Source: BMS3Abin12 sp964487445 (GTDB lineage Bacteria > Pseudomonadota > Gammaproteobacteria > 21-64-14). From it: 32,483 bases of DNA. The stretch is from positions 1 through 32,483 of the forward strand of contig CAZAQG010000019.1 of the NCBI GenBank assembly GCA_964487445.1. The letters run 5' to 3'. Shown here piece by piece: positions 15,788-24,168 of this stretch (its first letter is position 1; each line of letters opens with the position of its first letter). The position numbers and the translations under genes were made by a program. The notes under the pieces are model-generated. The model ran no database searches and was not told the DNA's origin. It saw only the letters and a program-made list of their open reading frames with translations.

Positions 15788-17131
15788 ATGAGTGCCGCGA
15801 TGGAATCCGGGGAACACTATCGCATCGATTTCGACCGCCTGCGCGGGGATCTGCCCGGCGCTCGTGCGCCGTGGGTCCGGCGCCGTCGTGAGGCGGCCCT
15901 GGCGCGGTTCGCCGAACGCGGATTTCCGACGACCCGGGACGAGGCGTGGAAATACACCGACACGGGCGCGATCACGCGGCGGGCGTTCGCGCCTGCGCCG
16001 GCCGCGGCGCCCGTGCCCGCGCCGCAGGCCCTCGAACCGTTCCGGATCGAGGGGCTGGACTGCCATCGGCTGGTGTTCCTGGACGGGCGCCTCGCCCCGG
16101 AGCTGTCCGACGTGGGCACGCTGCCGCCCGGTGTGGTCGCGGGCGGCCTGGCACGGATCCTGGAGGAGGCGCCGGATTCGATCGAGGACCGGCTCGGGCG
16201 CTGCGCGGGCGACGAGGACAACGGCTTCGCGGCGCTCAATACCGCCTTCATGGCCGACGGTGTCCATCTTTACCTGCCGGCCGGTGTGGTGCTCGATCGC
16301 CCCGTGCACGTGCTGCACCTCTCCACCGGCGCCGGGGACGGGGCCGTGATCCACCCCCGCAATCTGGTGGTCGCCGAGGCGGGCAGCCGCGCGGTCCTCA
16401 TCGAGACCTACGCCGGTCTGCACGAGGCGGTCGGTCTCACCAACGTGCAGACCGAGGTGCTTCTGGGCGAGGGGGCGCAGGTCGAGCACTACAAGTTGCA
16501 GCAGGAGGGCGGCAAGGCCTTCCATATCGCGAATACCGGGGTGTACCTGCCCGCGCGCGCACGCTATCGGTCGCATGGGATCGACGCCGGCGGTCGCTTG
16601 GTGCGCAATGAAATCCGGGTGCGGCTCGACGGCGCGGGCAGCGAGTGCGTGTTGAACGGACTGTATCTGCTGGGCGCCCGTCAGCATGTGGACAACCATA
16701 CCGTGATCGACCACCTGGCCCCGGAGGGTGCCAGCCGGGAATACTACAAGGGCGTGCTCGAAGGCCATGCCCGTTCGGTCTTCAGCGGAAAGGTCATCGT
16801 CCACCCGGGCGCGCAGCACACCGACGCGCTGCAGACCAACCACAATCTGCTGCTCTCGGAGAACGCCGAGGCCGATATCCGCCCGCAGCTCGAGATCTAC
16901 GCCGATGACGTGAAGTGCGCGCACGGCGCCACCGTCGGCCAACTCGACCCCGACGCCCTCTACTATCTGAAGTCGCGCGCGATCGACGAGGACGCCGCGC
17001 GCAGCCTGCTGATCTACGCCTTCGCCAACGACGTGCTCGCCCGCCTGCCCCTGGAGCCGGTGCGGGCGTACCTGGAACGGACCCTGACCGCACGCCTGTT
17101 GCACGGGCGCAAGGTCGAGGAGCTGATATGA
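15788..17131 (+). CDS. sufD: Fe-S cluster assembly protein SufD
   Basis: A 447-residue SufD, the SufB paralogue in the SufBC2D scaffold. TTRDEAWKYTDTGAI near the N-terminus, the beta-helix core with QVEHYKLQQEGGKAFHI and the C-terminal VKCAHGATVGQLDPDALYYL with SRAIDEDAARSLLIYAFA are diagnostic. The start at 15788, five bases after the sufC stop, fits best; an ATG at 15800 is an alternative. Its stop overlaps the sufS start (ATGA, 17128-17131), implying translational coupling. Confidence 0.95.
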   Translation: MSAAMESGEHYRIDFDRLRGDLPGARAPWVRRRREAALARFAERGFPTTRDEAWKYTDTGAITRRAFAPAPAAAPVPAPQALEPFRIEGLDCHRLVFLDGRLAPELSDVGTLPPGVVAGGLARILEEAPDSIEDRLGRCAGDEDNGFAALNTAFMADGVHLYLPAGVVLDRPVHVLHLSTGAGDGAVIHPRNLVVAEAGSRAVLIETYAGLHEAVGLTNVQTEVLLGEGAQVEHYKLQQEGGKAFHIANTGVYLPARARYRSHGIDAGGRLVRNEIRVRLDGAGSECVLNGLYLLGARQHVDNHTVIDHLAPEGASREYYKGVLEGHARSVFSGKVIVHPGAQHTDALQTNHNLLLSENAEADIRPQLEIYADDVKCAHGATVGQLDPDALYYLKSRAIDEDAARSLLIYAFANDVLARLPLEPVRAYLERTLTARLLHGRKVEELI

Positions 17132-18402
17132 GCAGCGCCAAGGGGCCGGTCGAGCGGCGACTCCAGGGCGAGGCCGTACCGGCCCTGGACGTGGCGCGCA
17201 TTCGCGCGGACTTTCCGATATTGGACCAGCAGGTCTACGGAAAACCGCTGGTGTACCTGGACAACGCCGCCACCACGCAGAAGCCGCGCGCGGTGATCGA
17301 CGCCGTGACGCGCTACTACGAGCACGACAACGCCAATGTACATCGTGGCGTGCACGCCCTGAGCCAGCGCGCCACCGAGGAGTACGAAGGGGTCCGCGAG
17401 AAGGTGCGCGCGTTTCTCAACGCGCGCTCGGTGCGCGAACTGGTGTTCGTGCGCGGCGCCACCGAGGCCATCAATCTGGTGGCGGCCACCTTCGGGCGCA
17501 TGCGGGTCCGGGAAGGCGGGGAGATCCTGCTCACGGAGATGGAACACCACTCCAACATCGTCCCCTGGCAACTGCTGGCCGAGCAGACCGGCGCGGTGCT
17601 GAAAGTGGTGCCCATCACCGACAGCGGCGAACTCGTCATGGAGGAGTTCGAGCGCCTCCTGGGGCCGCGAACGCGGCTGGTCGCGGTCGCGCATCTGTCC
17701 AACGCCCTGGGGACCATCAACCCGGTCCGCCGCATCATCGAGCTGGCCCATGAGCAGGGCGTTCCGGTGCTGCTGGACGGGGCGCAGGCGGCGCCGCATA
17801 TCCGGGTCGACGTGCGGGATCTGGACTGCGACTTCTATGCCTTCTCCGGGCACAAGCTCTATGGGCCGACCGGCATCGGCGTCCTTTACGGCAAGGAGAA
17901 GTGGCTGGAGGCCATGCCCCCCTATCAGGGCGGCGGTGAGATGATCCGCCAAGTCAGCTTCAAGCGCAGCACCTACGGCGATATTCCCGCCAAGTTCGAG
18001 GCCGGCACCCCCAACATCGCCGGCGCCATCGGCCTGGGCGCGGCCATCGATTATATCCAGGCGATCGGCCTCGACGCGATCGCCGCCCACGAGCACGCGG
18101 TCCTGGAATATGCGCTCGCCGCCGCCGAAGAAGTGCCGGGCATGCGCGTCGTGGGGTGCGCGCGCGCGAAGGCCAGCATCCTGTCCTTCGTGCTGGAGAG
18201 GATCCACCCGCACGATATCGGCACGATCCTCGACCGCCAGGGGCTGGCGGTGCGTGCCGGCCACCATTGCGCGATGCCGGTGATGGAGCACTACTGCCTG
18301 CCCGCGACGGCGCGCGCGTCGTTCGCCGTCTACAACACCCGGGAGGAGGTGGATGCGCTCATGGCGGGGATCCGCAAGGTTCGGGAGGTATTCGGTCAAT
18401 GA
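17128..18402 (+). CDS. sufS: Cysteine desulfurase SufS
   Basis: A 424-residue group II cysteine desulfurase (PLP enzyme) that releases sulfur from L-cysteine as a persulfide. YLDNAATTQKP opens the PLP domain; the Schiff-base lysine is K243 in SGHKLYGPTGIG; the catalytic cysteine is C381 in RAGHHCAMPVM, and the surrounding short loop is the SufS form rather than IscS. It overlaps sufD and sufU by 4 bp each, so sufD, sufS and sufU are probably translated in step. SufU, coded next, is the expected sulfur acceptor. Confidence 0.97.
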   Translation: MSSAKGPVERRLQGEAVPALDVARIRADFPILDQQVYGKPLVYLDNAATTQKPRAVIDAVTRYYEHDNANVHRGVHALSQRATEEYEGVREKVRAFLNARSVRELVFVRGATEAINLVAATFGRMRVREGGEILLTEMEHHSNIVPWQLLAEQTGAVLKVVPITDSGELVMEEFERLLGPRTRLVAVAHLSNALGTINPVRRIIELAHEQGVPVLLDGAQAAPHIRVDVRDLDCDFYAFSGHKLYGPTGIGVLYGKEKWLEAMPPYQGGGEMIRQVSFKRSTYGDIPAKFEAGTPNIAGAIGLGAAIDYIQAIGLDAIAAHEHAVLEYALAAAEEVPGMRVVGCARAKASILSFVLERIHPHDIGTILDRQGLAVRAGHHCAMPVMEHYCLPATARASFAVYNTREEVDALMAGIRKVREVFGQ

Positions 18403-18848
18403 GCGATCTGCGCGACCTCTATCAGGAGGTCATCTTCGACCACAACCGCAATCCGAGGAACTGCTATTGCATGAAGGGCGCCAACCGCACCGCCGAGGGT
18501 TTCAACCCGCTGTGCGGCGACCGCCTGACGCTGTACCTCAAGGTGGAGGACGGCAGGATCGCCGAGGCGAGCTTCCAGGGGTCCGGGTGTGCGATCTCCA
18601 CCGCCTCGGCCTCCTTGATGACCGAGGCCCTCAAGGGCAAGAGCCTCGAGGAGGCGGAACGGTTGTTCCAGGCATTCCACGGCCGGATCACCCGGGATAC
18701 CGGCGCCGCCGCACCGGTCGATCTCGGCAAGCTCGAGGTGCTCTCCGGGGTCAGTGAGTTCCCGACCCGCGTCAAGTGTGCGACCCTCGCCTGGCATACC
18801 CTGAACGCCGCGCTGGAGGACAAGGGCGAACCGGTCACCACCGAGTGA
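18399..18848 (+). CDS. sufU: Sulfur-transfer protein SufU
   Basis: A 149-residue SufU, the zinc-binding partner that accepts sulfur from SufS. YQEVIFDHNRNPRNCYCM is the N-terminal signature. The Zn/active-site residues are C39 and D41 (CGD), C64 (GSGCAIS) and C127 (VKCATLAWHTL). The 18-21 residue insertion between the second and third cysteine typical of SufU, compared with IscU, appears present (RITRDTGAAAPVDLGKLEVL). It replaces the SufE found in E. coli-type suf operons. Confidence 0.95.
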   Translation: MSDLRDLYQEVIFDHNRNPRNCYCMKGANRTAEGFNPLCGDRLTLYLKVEDGRIAEASFQGSGCAISTASASLMTEALKGKSLEEAERLFQAFHGRITRDTGAAAPVDLGKLEVLSGVSEFPTRVKCATLAWHTLNAALEDKGEPVTTE

Positions 18849-18882
18849 CCGCGTGCGCCGATGCCGGAGACCGTCGCCTGAT

Positions 18883-19227
18883 ATGAACCCCGTGACCGAC
18901 GAAGACGAGACCTCCCCCCGGCGCCTGCTCGAGGAGCGGGTGATCGAGGTGCTCAAGCAGGTCTATGACCCGGAGATCCCGGTCAACATATACGACCTGG
19001 GCCTGATCTATCGCATCGACGCCGACCCCGACAAGGGCGAGGTCCATATCGATATGACCCTGACGGCGCCCGGCTGCCCGGTGGCGCAGACCTTCCCGTG
19101 CATGGTGGAGGGCGCGGTGGGCGAAATCCCCGGGGTGCGCGAGGCCAAGGTGGAACTGGTCTGGGATCCGCCGTGGTCGCAGGAGCATATGTCGGAGGCC
19201 GCGCGCCTGCAGCTCGGCATGCTCTGA
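18883..19227 (+). CDS. sufT: SufT, MIP18/DUF59-family Fe-S maturation factor
   Basis: A 114-residue DUF59 protein. VYDPEIPVNIYDLGLIYRI (about 27-45), MTLTAPGCPVAQT with the single conserved C65, and a VWDPPW end are the family signatures. SufT is known as an accessory factor in cluster carriage or maturation. ATG 18883 gives the expected start after a polar stretch; GGAGA lies upstream. The gap after sufU is 34 bp, consistent with one transcript. Confidence 0.92.
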   Translation: MNPVTDEDETSPRRLLEERVIEVLKQVYDPEIPVNIYDLGLIYRIDADPDKGEVHIDMTLTAPGCPVAQTFPCMVEGAVGEIPGVREAKVELVWDPPWSQEHMSEAARLQLGML

Positions 19228-19253
19228 CCGGGTCGCGAGCGAAGGGAGACCCC

Positions 19254-19574
19254 ATGAGCGACTGGATCGATGTGGCGCCGGCATCCGAGTTCGCCGAGGG
19301 TACCTGTAGAAAACTGGATGTCGACGGCGTACTGGTCGCCGTGTTCGATGTCGACGGCGAGTTCTTCGCGCTGGAGGATGTGTGCACCCACGACGGCGGG
19401 GAACTGACCGGCGGGCGCTTCGAGGGTGAGGTGATCGAGTGCCCGCGGCACGGGGCGCAGTTCAACGTCAAGACCGGCGAGGTGCTGGCACCTCCCGCCT
19501 ACGAGCCCGTCCCGACGCTGCCGGTGCGCGTCCACGAAGGGATCGTGCAGGTACGCGACGAGCGTTGGAATTGA
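19254..19574 (+). CDS. Rieske-type [2Fe-2S] ferredoxin
   Basis: A 106-residue soluble Rieske ferredoxin resembling the NirD/biphenyl-dioxygenase ferredoxin type. Cluster ligands are C44 and H46 (CTHDGG) and C63 and H66 (CPRHGAQF). It is a single-domain electron carrier with no signal peptide. GAAGGGAG precedes the ATG. As the last gene of the suf operon it may supply electrons for cluster formation or for a dioxygenase; the partner is not visible here. It converges with rsd, only 9 bp apart. Confidence 0.93.
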   Translation: MSDWIDVAPASEFAEGTCRKLDVDGVLVAVFDVDGEFFALEDVCTHDGGELTGGRFEGEVIECPRHGAQFNVKTGEVLAPPAYEPVPTLPVRVHEGIVQVRDERWN

Positions 19575-19583
19575 CCGCGGTCG

Positions 19584-20042
19584 TCAGCTTCGGGCCCGGG
19601 TCAGGGTCCGGATCAGTCGGTCCTCGAGGTCGATGCGCTCGGCGAGGGCTTCACCGAGCTGTGACAGATCCCGGCTCAGGCGCTCCAGGTCTATGTCTTT
19701 GCACGGCTGGGTCGGGTCGTAGCGGTCGTTGAATTCGAGGATCACCTCGGTGGTGTGCAGTACCCGCGGGTAGATCTTCCCCGCCAAGCGCAGTACCGGG
19801 GTTCGGCGCTCGGTGTTCTCCTCGATCCGGCGGTAGAACTGGAAGTGGGTCCCGGCGGCGTAGTCCACCAGCGCCTGGCAGAAGCGGTCGAGGGTGTCCT
19901 GCACCGTCTGCTCCGGCCCGAAGGGCCGCATCGAGGCGAGTTGTTGGTAGAGCGATAGGGTCTCGGTGCGCGCCAGCACCACTTCCCGGATGCTCTGGTG
20001 GGATTGGGCCCGGCGTTCCACGTGCTGCGCGCTGCTGGCCAT
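19584..20042 (-). CDS. rsd: Anti-sigma70 factor Rsd/AlgQ family
   Basis: A 152-residue Rsd/AlgQ-family protein that binds the housekeeping sigma factor and favours alternative sigma use in stationary phase. The FCQALVDYAAGTHFQFYRRI segment closely resembles FCQSLVDYLSAGHFSIYERI of E. coli Rsd, and QLGEALAERIDLEDRLI matches its C-terminal helix. The start MASSAQHVERRAQSHQSIREVV is reasonable in length (E. coli 158). It is monocistronic and converges with the suf operon. AlgQ-like members affect other pathways, so the exact role is inferred. Confidence 0.85.
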   Translation of the reverse strand: MASSAQHVERRAQSHQSIREVVLARTETLSLYQQLASMRPFGPEQTVQDTLDRFCQALVDYAAGTHFQFYRRIEENTERRTPVLRLAGKIYPRVLHTTEVILEFNDRYDPTQPCKDIDLERLSRDLSQLGEALAERIDLEDRLIRTLTRARS

Positions 20043-20159
20043 CGAGTTTGCCCTCGTGGGGGGTTATTTTTATATCGGTCTCCCGGGATTGTACCACGGC
20101 CCGTCGGGGGGGGGCCGAACCACCATCCACCGCCCGCGCCCGGAACCGCGCGAATCCCG

Positions 20160-20576
20160 CTACTCTCCGAGTACCGTGACCGTTATCCGACGACGATGGG
20201 CCGCCGTGCGGTGCTCCCACAGATAGAGGCCCTGCCACGTCCCCAGGGCGCAGCGCCGATCGTGTACCGGCAATGTCAGACCGGTCCCGCTCAGCACCGC
20301 GCGCACGTGTGCCGGCATGTCATCGGGCCCCTCCAGGTCGTGCCGGAACAGCGGGTCGCCGTCCGGCACGAGCCGCGCCATGAACGCCTCCAGGTCGGCG
20401 CGCACCTGGGGGTCGGCGTTCTCGCACAGCAACAGCGAGGCGCTGGTGTGGTGACAGAACACGTGGCACAGGCCGACGTGTACGCCGGAGCGATTCACCA
20501 CCTCCTGCACGGATCCGGTGAGGTTATAGGTCCCGCGCCCGCGGGTGTCCACCTCGATGCTCTGCTGCCGGGTCAT
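20160..20576 (-). CDS. yjbQ: YjbQ / UPF0047 family protein
   Basis: A 138-residue YjbQ/UPF0047 family member, a compact beta-rich fold. FCHHTSASLLLCENADPQVR holds the conserved His-His-Thr and Asn, and ALGTWQGLYLWEHR is the second conserved stretch. Some members rescue thiamine-phosphate synthesis and are annotated as secondary thiamine-phosphate synthases; the physiological role is unsettled. Gene stands alone on the minus strand between rsd and the antiporter gene. Confidence 0.9.
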   Translation of the reverse strand: MTRQQSIEVDTRGRGTYNLTGSVQEVVNRSGVHVGLCHVFCHHTSASLLLCENADPQVRADLEAFMARLVPDGDPLFRHDLEGPDDMPAHVRAVLSGTGLTLPVHDRRCALGTWQGLYLWEHRTAAHRRRITVTVLGE

Positions 20577-20675
20577 AGCGGAGGCCCCCTCGAATGAGCG
20601 TGTCGCGGTCGGTGCGAGTCGACCGCGGCGCTCAGAATAGCACGGGGATCAGGGCGCCTCGGCCCCTGCCGCCCA

Positions 20676-22322
20676 TCAGCCCGCGTTCGGTGCCAGCAGC
20701 AGGTCGGCCGCCGCGTGCGCCGCGTCGCGGAACGGCAGCAGGACTTCGTCGGCGCCGGCCGCGCGCAGCGCCTCGGCCTGCCAGGGGTGATGGGCGGTCA
20801 TGGCGACGCGACCCGTGTAGCCCTGCTGGCGCGCGCCGTGCAGCAGGCTCAGGTTGATCTGCGGGTCCGGGATGCTGCTGACTATCCACCCGGCCTCGCG
20901 CAACGGCAGCGCCGCGGCGAACTCGGGGTCCTCGGCGTCGCCGTAGTGCGCGGGCCAGCCGCGTGCACGCCACGCACTCACCGTCTGCGGATCGAAGTCG
21001 ATCCCATAGACGTGCAGGCCTCGCGCGCGCAGTTCCGCGGCAAGCTGGTTGCCGTAACGGCCCAGGCCGAACAGGATCACGTCGATGCGCCGCGGCGGCG
21101 CGGTCCCGTCGCCGATGGCCTGCTCTCGGTGCGGGACCCGCCGCTCCAGCACGCCGAGCGCGGGGGCGAGCCAGGTGTAGAGCCGGTGGGAGTAGAGGCT
21201 CAGGTAGCTGGACAGCCCGATGGTGATGAGTCCCACGAGGGTGATGAGCGCCCGATTGGCGGCGTCGATCTGGCCCAGGCTCACGCCGAGCGCGGCCAGG
21301 ATGAACGAGAATTCGCTGATCTGCGCGAGCGACAGACCCGTGAGAAACGAGGTTCGCTTGTGGTAGCCCATCGCGCCCATGATCGCCATGACGATGAGCG
21401 GTTTGCCGAACAGGACGAACAGCGAGAGCGCGAGCGCCGGCCCGAGTTGGGCCCCGAGTTGGTGCAGGCCCAGCCCGGAGCCGAGTTCGATGAAGAAAAA
21501 CAGCAACAGGAAGTCGCGCAGGCTCACCAGGCGCGCGCCGATCGCCGCCCGGTAGTGGGTCGAGGCGAGCGATACTCCGGCCAGGAAGGCGCCGACCTCC
21601 ATGGTCAATCCCAGGTAGTCGCCGATCGCCGCAAGCGCTATCGCCCAGGCGATGGCGAACAGCACCAACAGCTCGTGCGAGGCGGCGAGCCGGTGCAGCA
21701 GCCGCGGCAGGACGTAGCGCGTCAGCAGGCCCAGCAGTGCCAGGAACGCCAGACCCTTCGCCGCGGTGAGCAGCATCGCCGTACCGACGCCGCCGTGGCT
21801 CCCGGAGGTGGCGTAGGAGGAGAGCAGGATCATCACCAGGATCACCACCATGTCCTGGACGATGAGTACCCCGAGCGCGATGCGCCCGTGCAGGGCGTCG
21901 ATCTCGCGCCGGTCCGAGAGCAGTTTGACGACGATGATGGTGCTGGAGAAGGTCAGCGCGCTGGCCGTGTACAACGCGGCCAGCGGAGTCAGTCCCAGCG
22001 CCAGTGCGATCAGGAGGCCGAGTACGCCCGTGAACAGTACTTGTCCGAACCCCGCGACGAGCGCCACCGGGCCCATGCTGCGCACCAGGTTCAGATCCAG
22101 CCGCAGGCCCACCACGAACAACAGCAGTGAGACGCCGAGTTTGCCGAGCAGCGTGACCGGGTCGCTGGGATGTACCCAACCGAGCGCCGCCGGACCCACC
22201 AGGATGCCGACCGCGATGAAAGTGATGATCAGGGGTTGGCGCAGGCGCAGGCCGAGTGCGCCGAGGGCCGCCGCGAGCAGCAGCAGCGCCGCGATCTGAT
22301 AGAACACGTTATCGAAAGGCAT
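20676..22322 (-). CDS. Kef/YbaL-type monovalent cation:proton antiporter with TrkA-N domain
   Basis: A 548-residue inner-membrane CPA2 antiporter. About 12 membrane segments are followed by a cytosolic NAD-binding TrkA-N (KTN) domain, from VILFGLGRYGNQLAAEL (the GxGxxG nucleotide site, about residue 415) to about 530, ending AADLLLAPNAG. The likely role is K+ (or Na+) efflux in exchange for H+, gated by nucleotide. ATG 22322 (MPFDNVFYQIAALLLL) matches the family start; the frame is open to 22361, also starting ATG, so the choice is not certain. It is divergent from the cardiolipin synthase gene. Confidence 0.9.
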   Translation of the reverse strand: MPFDNVFYQIAALLLLAAALGALGLRLRQPLIITFIAVGILVGPAALGWVHPSDPVTLLGKLGVSLLLFVVGLRLDLNLVRSMGPVALVAGFGQVLFTGVLGLLIALALGLTPLAALYTASALTFSSTIIVVKLLSDRREIDALHGRIALGVLIVQDMVVILVMILLSSYATSGSHGGVGTAMLLTAAKGLAFLALLGLLTRYVLPRLLHRLAASHELLVLFAIAWAIALAAIGDYLGLTMEVGAFLAGVSLASTHYRAAIGARLVSLRDFLLLFFFIELGSGLGLHQLGAQLGPALALSLFVLFGKPLIVMAIMGAMGYHKRTSFLTGLSLAQISEFSFILAALGVSLGQIDAANRALITLVGLITIGLSSYLSLYSHRLYTWLAPALGVLERRVPHREQAIGDGTAPPRRIDVILFGLGRYGNQLAAELRARGLHVYGIDFDPQTVSAWRARGWPAHYGDAEDPEFAAALPLREAGWIVSSIPDPQINLSLLHGARQQGYTGRVAMTAHHPWQAEALRAAGADEVLLPFRDAAHAAADLLLAPNAG

Positions 22323-22548
22323 CCCCACCGCGCGCCGCCCCTCACGCCACACACCGTTCATGGTGGTCCGGCGTTGTCTTCGGGGCCATGATAGCGGTCA
22401 ACCCTGTGTCGGTCGCGTGCGGCGGGATTCGGCGCTCGGATCCGTCCGGCGCGATGCGGTCCGGGGCTGTGGTAGAGTGAAGCGCCGGGCGGTTCGCACC
22501 GTGTTCGTCGCGCGTGCCCGCACGGCGCGACGGGGAGACGCGATCTTC

Positions 22549-24009
22549 ATGGAGGTGTCGGACGAACTCCTCCGCCGGCTCTGGCCCTATCTGGCCGCGG
22601 GGTTCACGATCATGGCCGCGGCGCTCGCCTCCGGCCACGCCATTTTGTACAAGCGCGACCCGCGCGCCGCGGTCCTGTGGGTGGGCTTCATCTGGGTGGC
22701 CCCGGTCCTTGGCCCGGCGCTGTACCTGATTATCGGTATCAACCGTATCCAGCGCCGCGCCCGCGCACTGCGCGGCGACCGCGCGCGCTATCGCGCCCCG
22801 GATACGAGTGCCGCCGGTGCGAGCGCCGAGGCGGCGCAGATCCTCTCCGATGCCGGTCGCCACCTCGCCACGCTGGCGCGGTTCGTGGATCGCATCGTGG
22901 TGAGACCGCTGAGGGCCGGGAACCGGATCACGCCGCTCATCGACGGCGATCAGGCCTACCCGGCGATGCTGGAGGCGATCGAACGCGCCGAGCATTCCGT
23001 GGGATTGGCCACCTATATCTTCGCCAACGACCGGGTGGGTGCGCGCTTCGCCGCCGCACTGGAGCGCGCGTGCGCGCGCGGCGTGGCGGTGCGGGTCCTG
23101 GTCGATGACGCCGGCGCCCGCTACTCGTGGCCGCCGATCACCGGGCGGCTGCGTCGCGCCGGAGTACCGACGGCGCGCTTCCTCTCGACCCTGGCGCTGT
23201 GGCGGCTCACCTCCATGAACCTGCGCAACCATCGCAAGGTCCTGGTGGTGGACGGGCGCATCGGCTTCACCGGCGGTATGAACCTGCGTGCCGGGCACCT
23301 GCTCGTCGAGCAGCCGCGCCGCCCGGTGCGCGATCTGCACTTCCGCGTCGAGGGCCCGGTCGTGGCGCAGCTCCAGGAGGTGTTCGTCGACGATTGGCTG
23401 TTCGCCACGGGCGAGGAGTTGCGCGGCGCGGACTGGTTCCCGCCGCTGAGCGCCGCCGGCGGGTTGCTGGCGCGCGGTATCGCCGAGGGGCCCGATCAGG
23501 ACATCGACAAGCTGCGTTGGACCATCCTCGGCGCGCTGGCCGCCGCGCGCCGCTCGGTCCGTATCCTGACGCCGTATTTCGTGCCGGACCTGCCGCTCAT
23601 CGTCGCGCTCAACGTCGCCGCTCTGCGTGGGGTGGAGGTCGACATCCTGCTGCCCTCGCGCAACAACCTCCCCTTCGTGGGGTGGGCCTCCATGGCGCTG
23701 CTGCCGCTGCTGGTCGAGCACGGCTGCCGGGTGTGGCTGACGCCGCCGCCCTTCGACCATTCCAAGCTGATGCTGGTGGACGGGCACTGGACCCTGTTGG
23801 GCTCGGCCAACTGGGACGCGCGCAGCCTGCGCCTGAACTTCGAGTTCGACCTGGAGTGCTACGGCGACGTCTTGGCCGGGATCCTGGAGCGGGAAGTATG
23901 CGCGCGTCGGGCCGGCGCCCAGGCCGTCACCCGCGAGTTGCTGGCGCAGCGCTCGCTCGGCGTGCGGCTGCGTGACGGCACCGCGCGGCTGCTGTCGCCG
24001 TATCTGTAA
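22549..24009 (+). CDS. cls: Cardiolipin synthase, two HKD motifs
   Basis: A 486-residue cardiolipin synthase of the ClsA kind, condensing phosphatidylglycerol molecules to cardiolipin. Two N-terminal transmembrane helices (about 12-34 and 43-62) precede two PLD domains with H228-K230-D235 (NHRKVLVVDG) and H404-K406-D411 (DHSKLMLVDG). Length equals E. coli ClsA. ATG 22549 is chosen because GGGGAG sits 11 nt before it and the preceding 63 codons are Arg-rich and unconserved. It ends NFEFDLECYGDVL and LLSPYL. It converges with the APC permease gene. Confidence 0.93.
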   Translation: MEVSDELLRRLWPYLAAGFTIMAAALASGHAILYKRDPRAAVLWVGFIWVAPVLGPALYLIIGINRIQRRARALRGDRARYRAPDTSAAGASAEAAQILSDAGRHLATLARFVDRIVVRPLRAGNRITPLIDGDQAYPAMLEAIERAEHSVGLATYIFANDRVGARFAAALERACARGVAVRVLVDDAGARYSWPPITGRLRRAGVPTARFLSTLALWRLTSMNLRNHRKVLVVDGRIGFTGGMNLRAGHLLVEQPRRPVRDLHFRVEGPVVAQLQEVFVDDWLFATGEELRGADWFPPLSAAGGLLARGIAEGPDQDIDKLRWTILGALAAARRSVRILTPYFVPDLPLIVALNVAALRGVEVDILLPSRNNLPFVGWASMALLPLLVEHGCRVWLTPPPFDHSKLMLVDGHWTLLGSANWDARSLRLNFEFDLECYGDVLAGILEREVCARRAGAQAVTRELLAQRSLGVRLRDGTARLLSPYL

Positions 24010-24168
24010 GTACGCCACCTCTGTCCGGTCCCGTGGCGGGGGGGTGGATCGGCGCAGTGGTGCGCCCGGGGTGGACACGCCTACGGATACCGGGGGCGCC
24101 CCTTCGGGGAGTCCCTGCACGGTTCGGATGAGGGATGGCGGATCGTAGCGGCGCAGTCGGGTCCGCGA

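Noticed and set aside
22342..24120. Minus-strand frame of 592 codons opposite cls
   Set aside because: Shadow of the cardiolipin synthase, which has both HKD motifs in frame.
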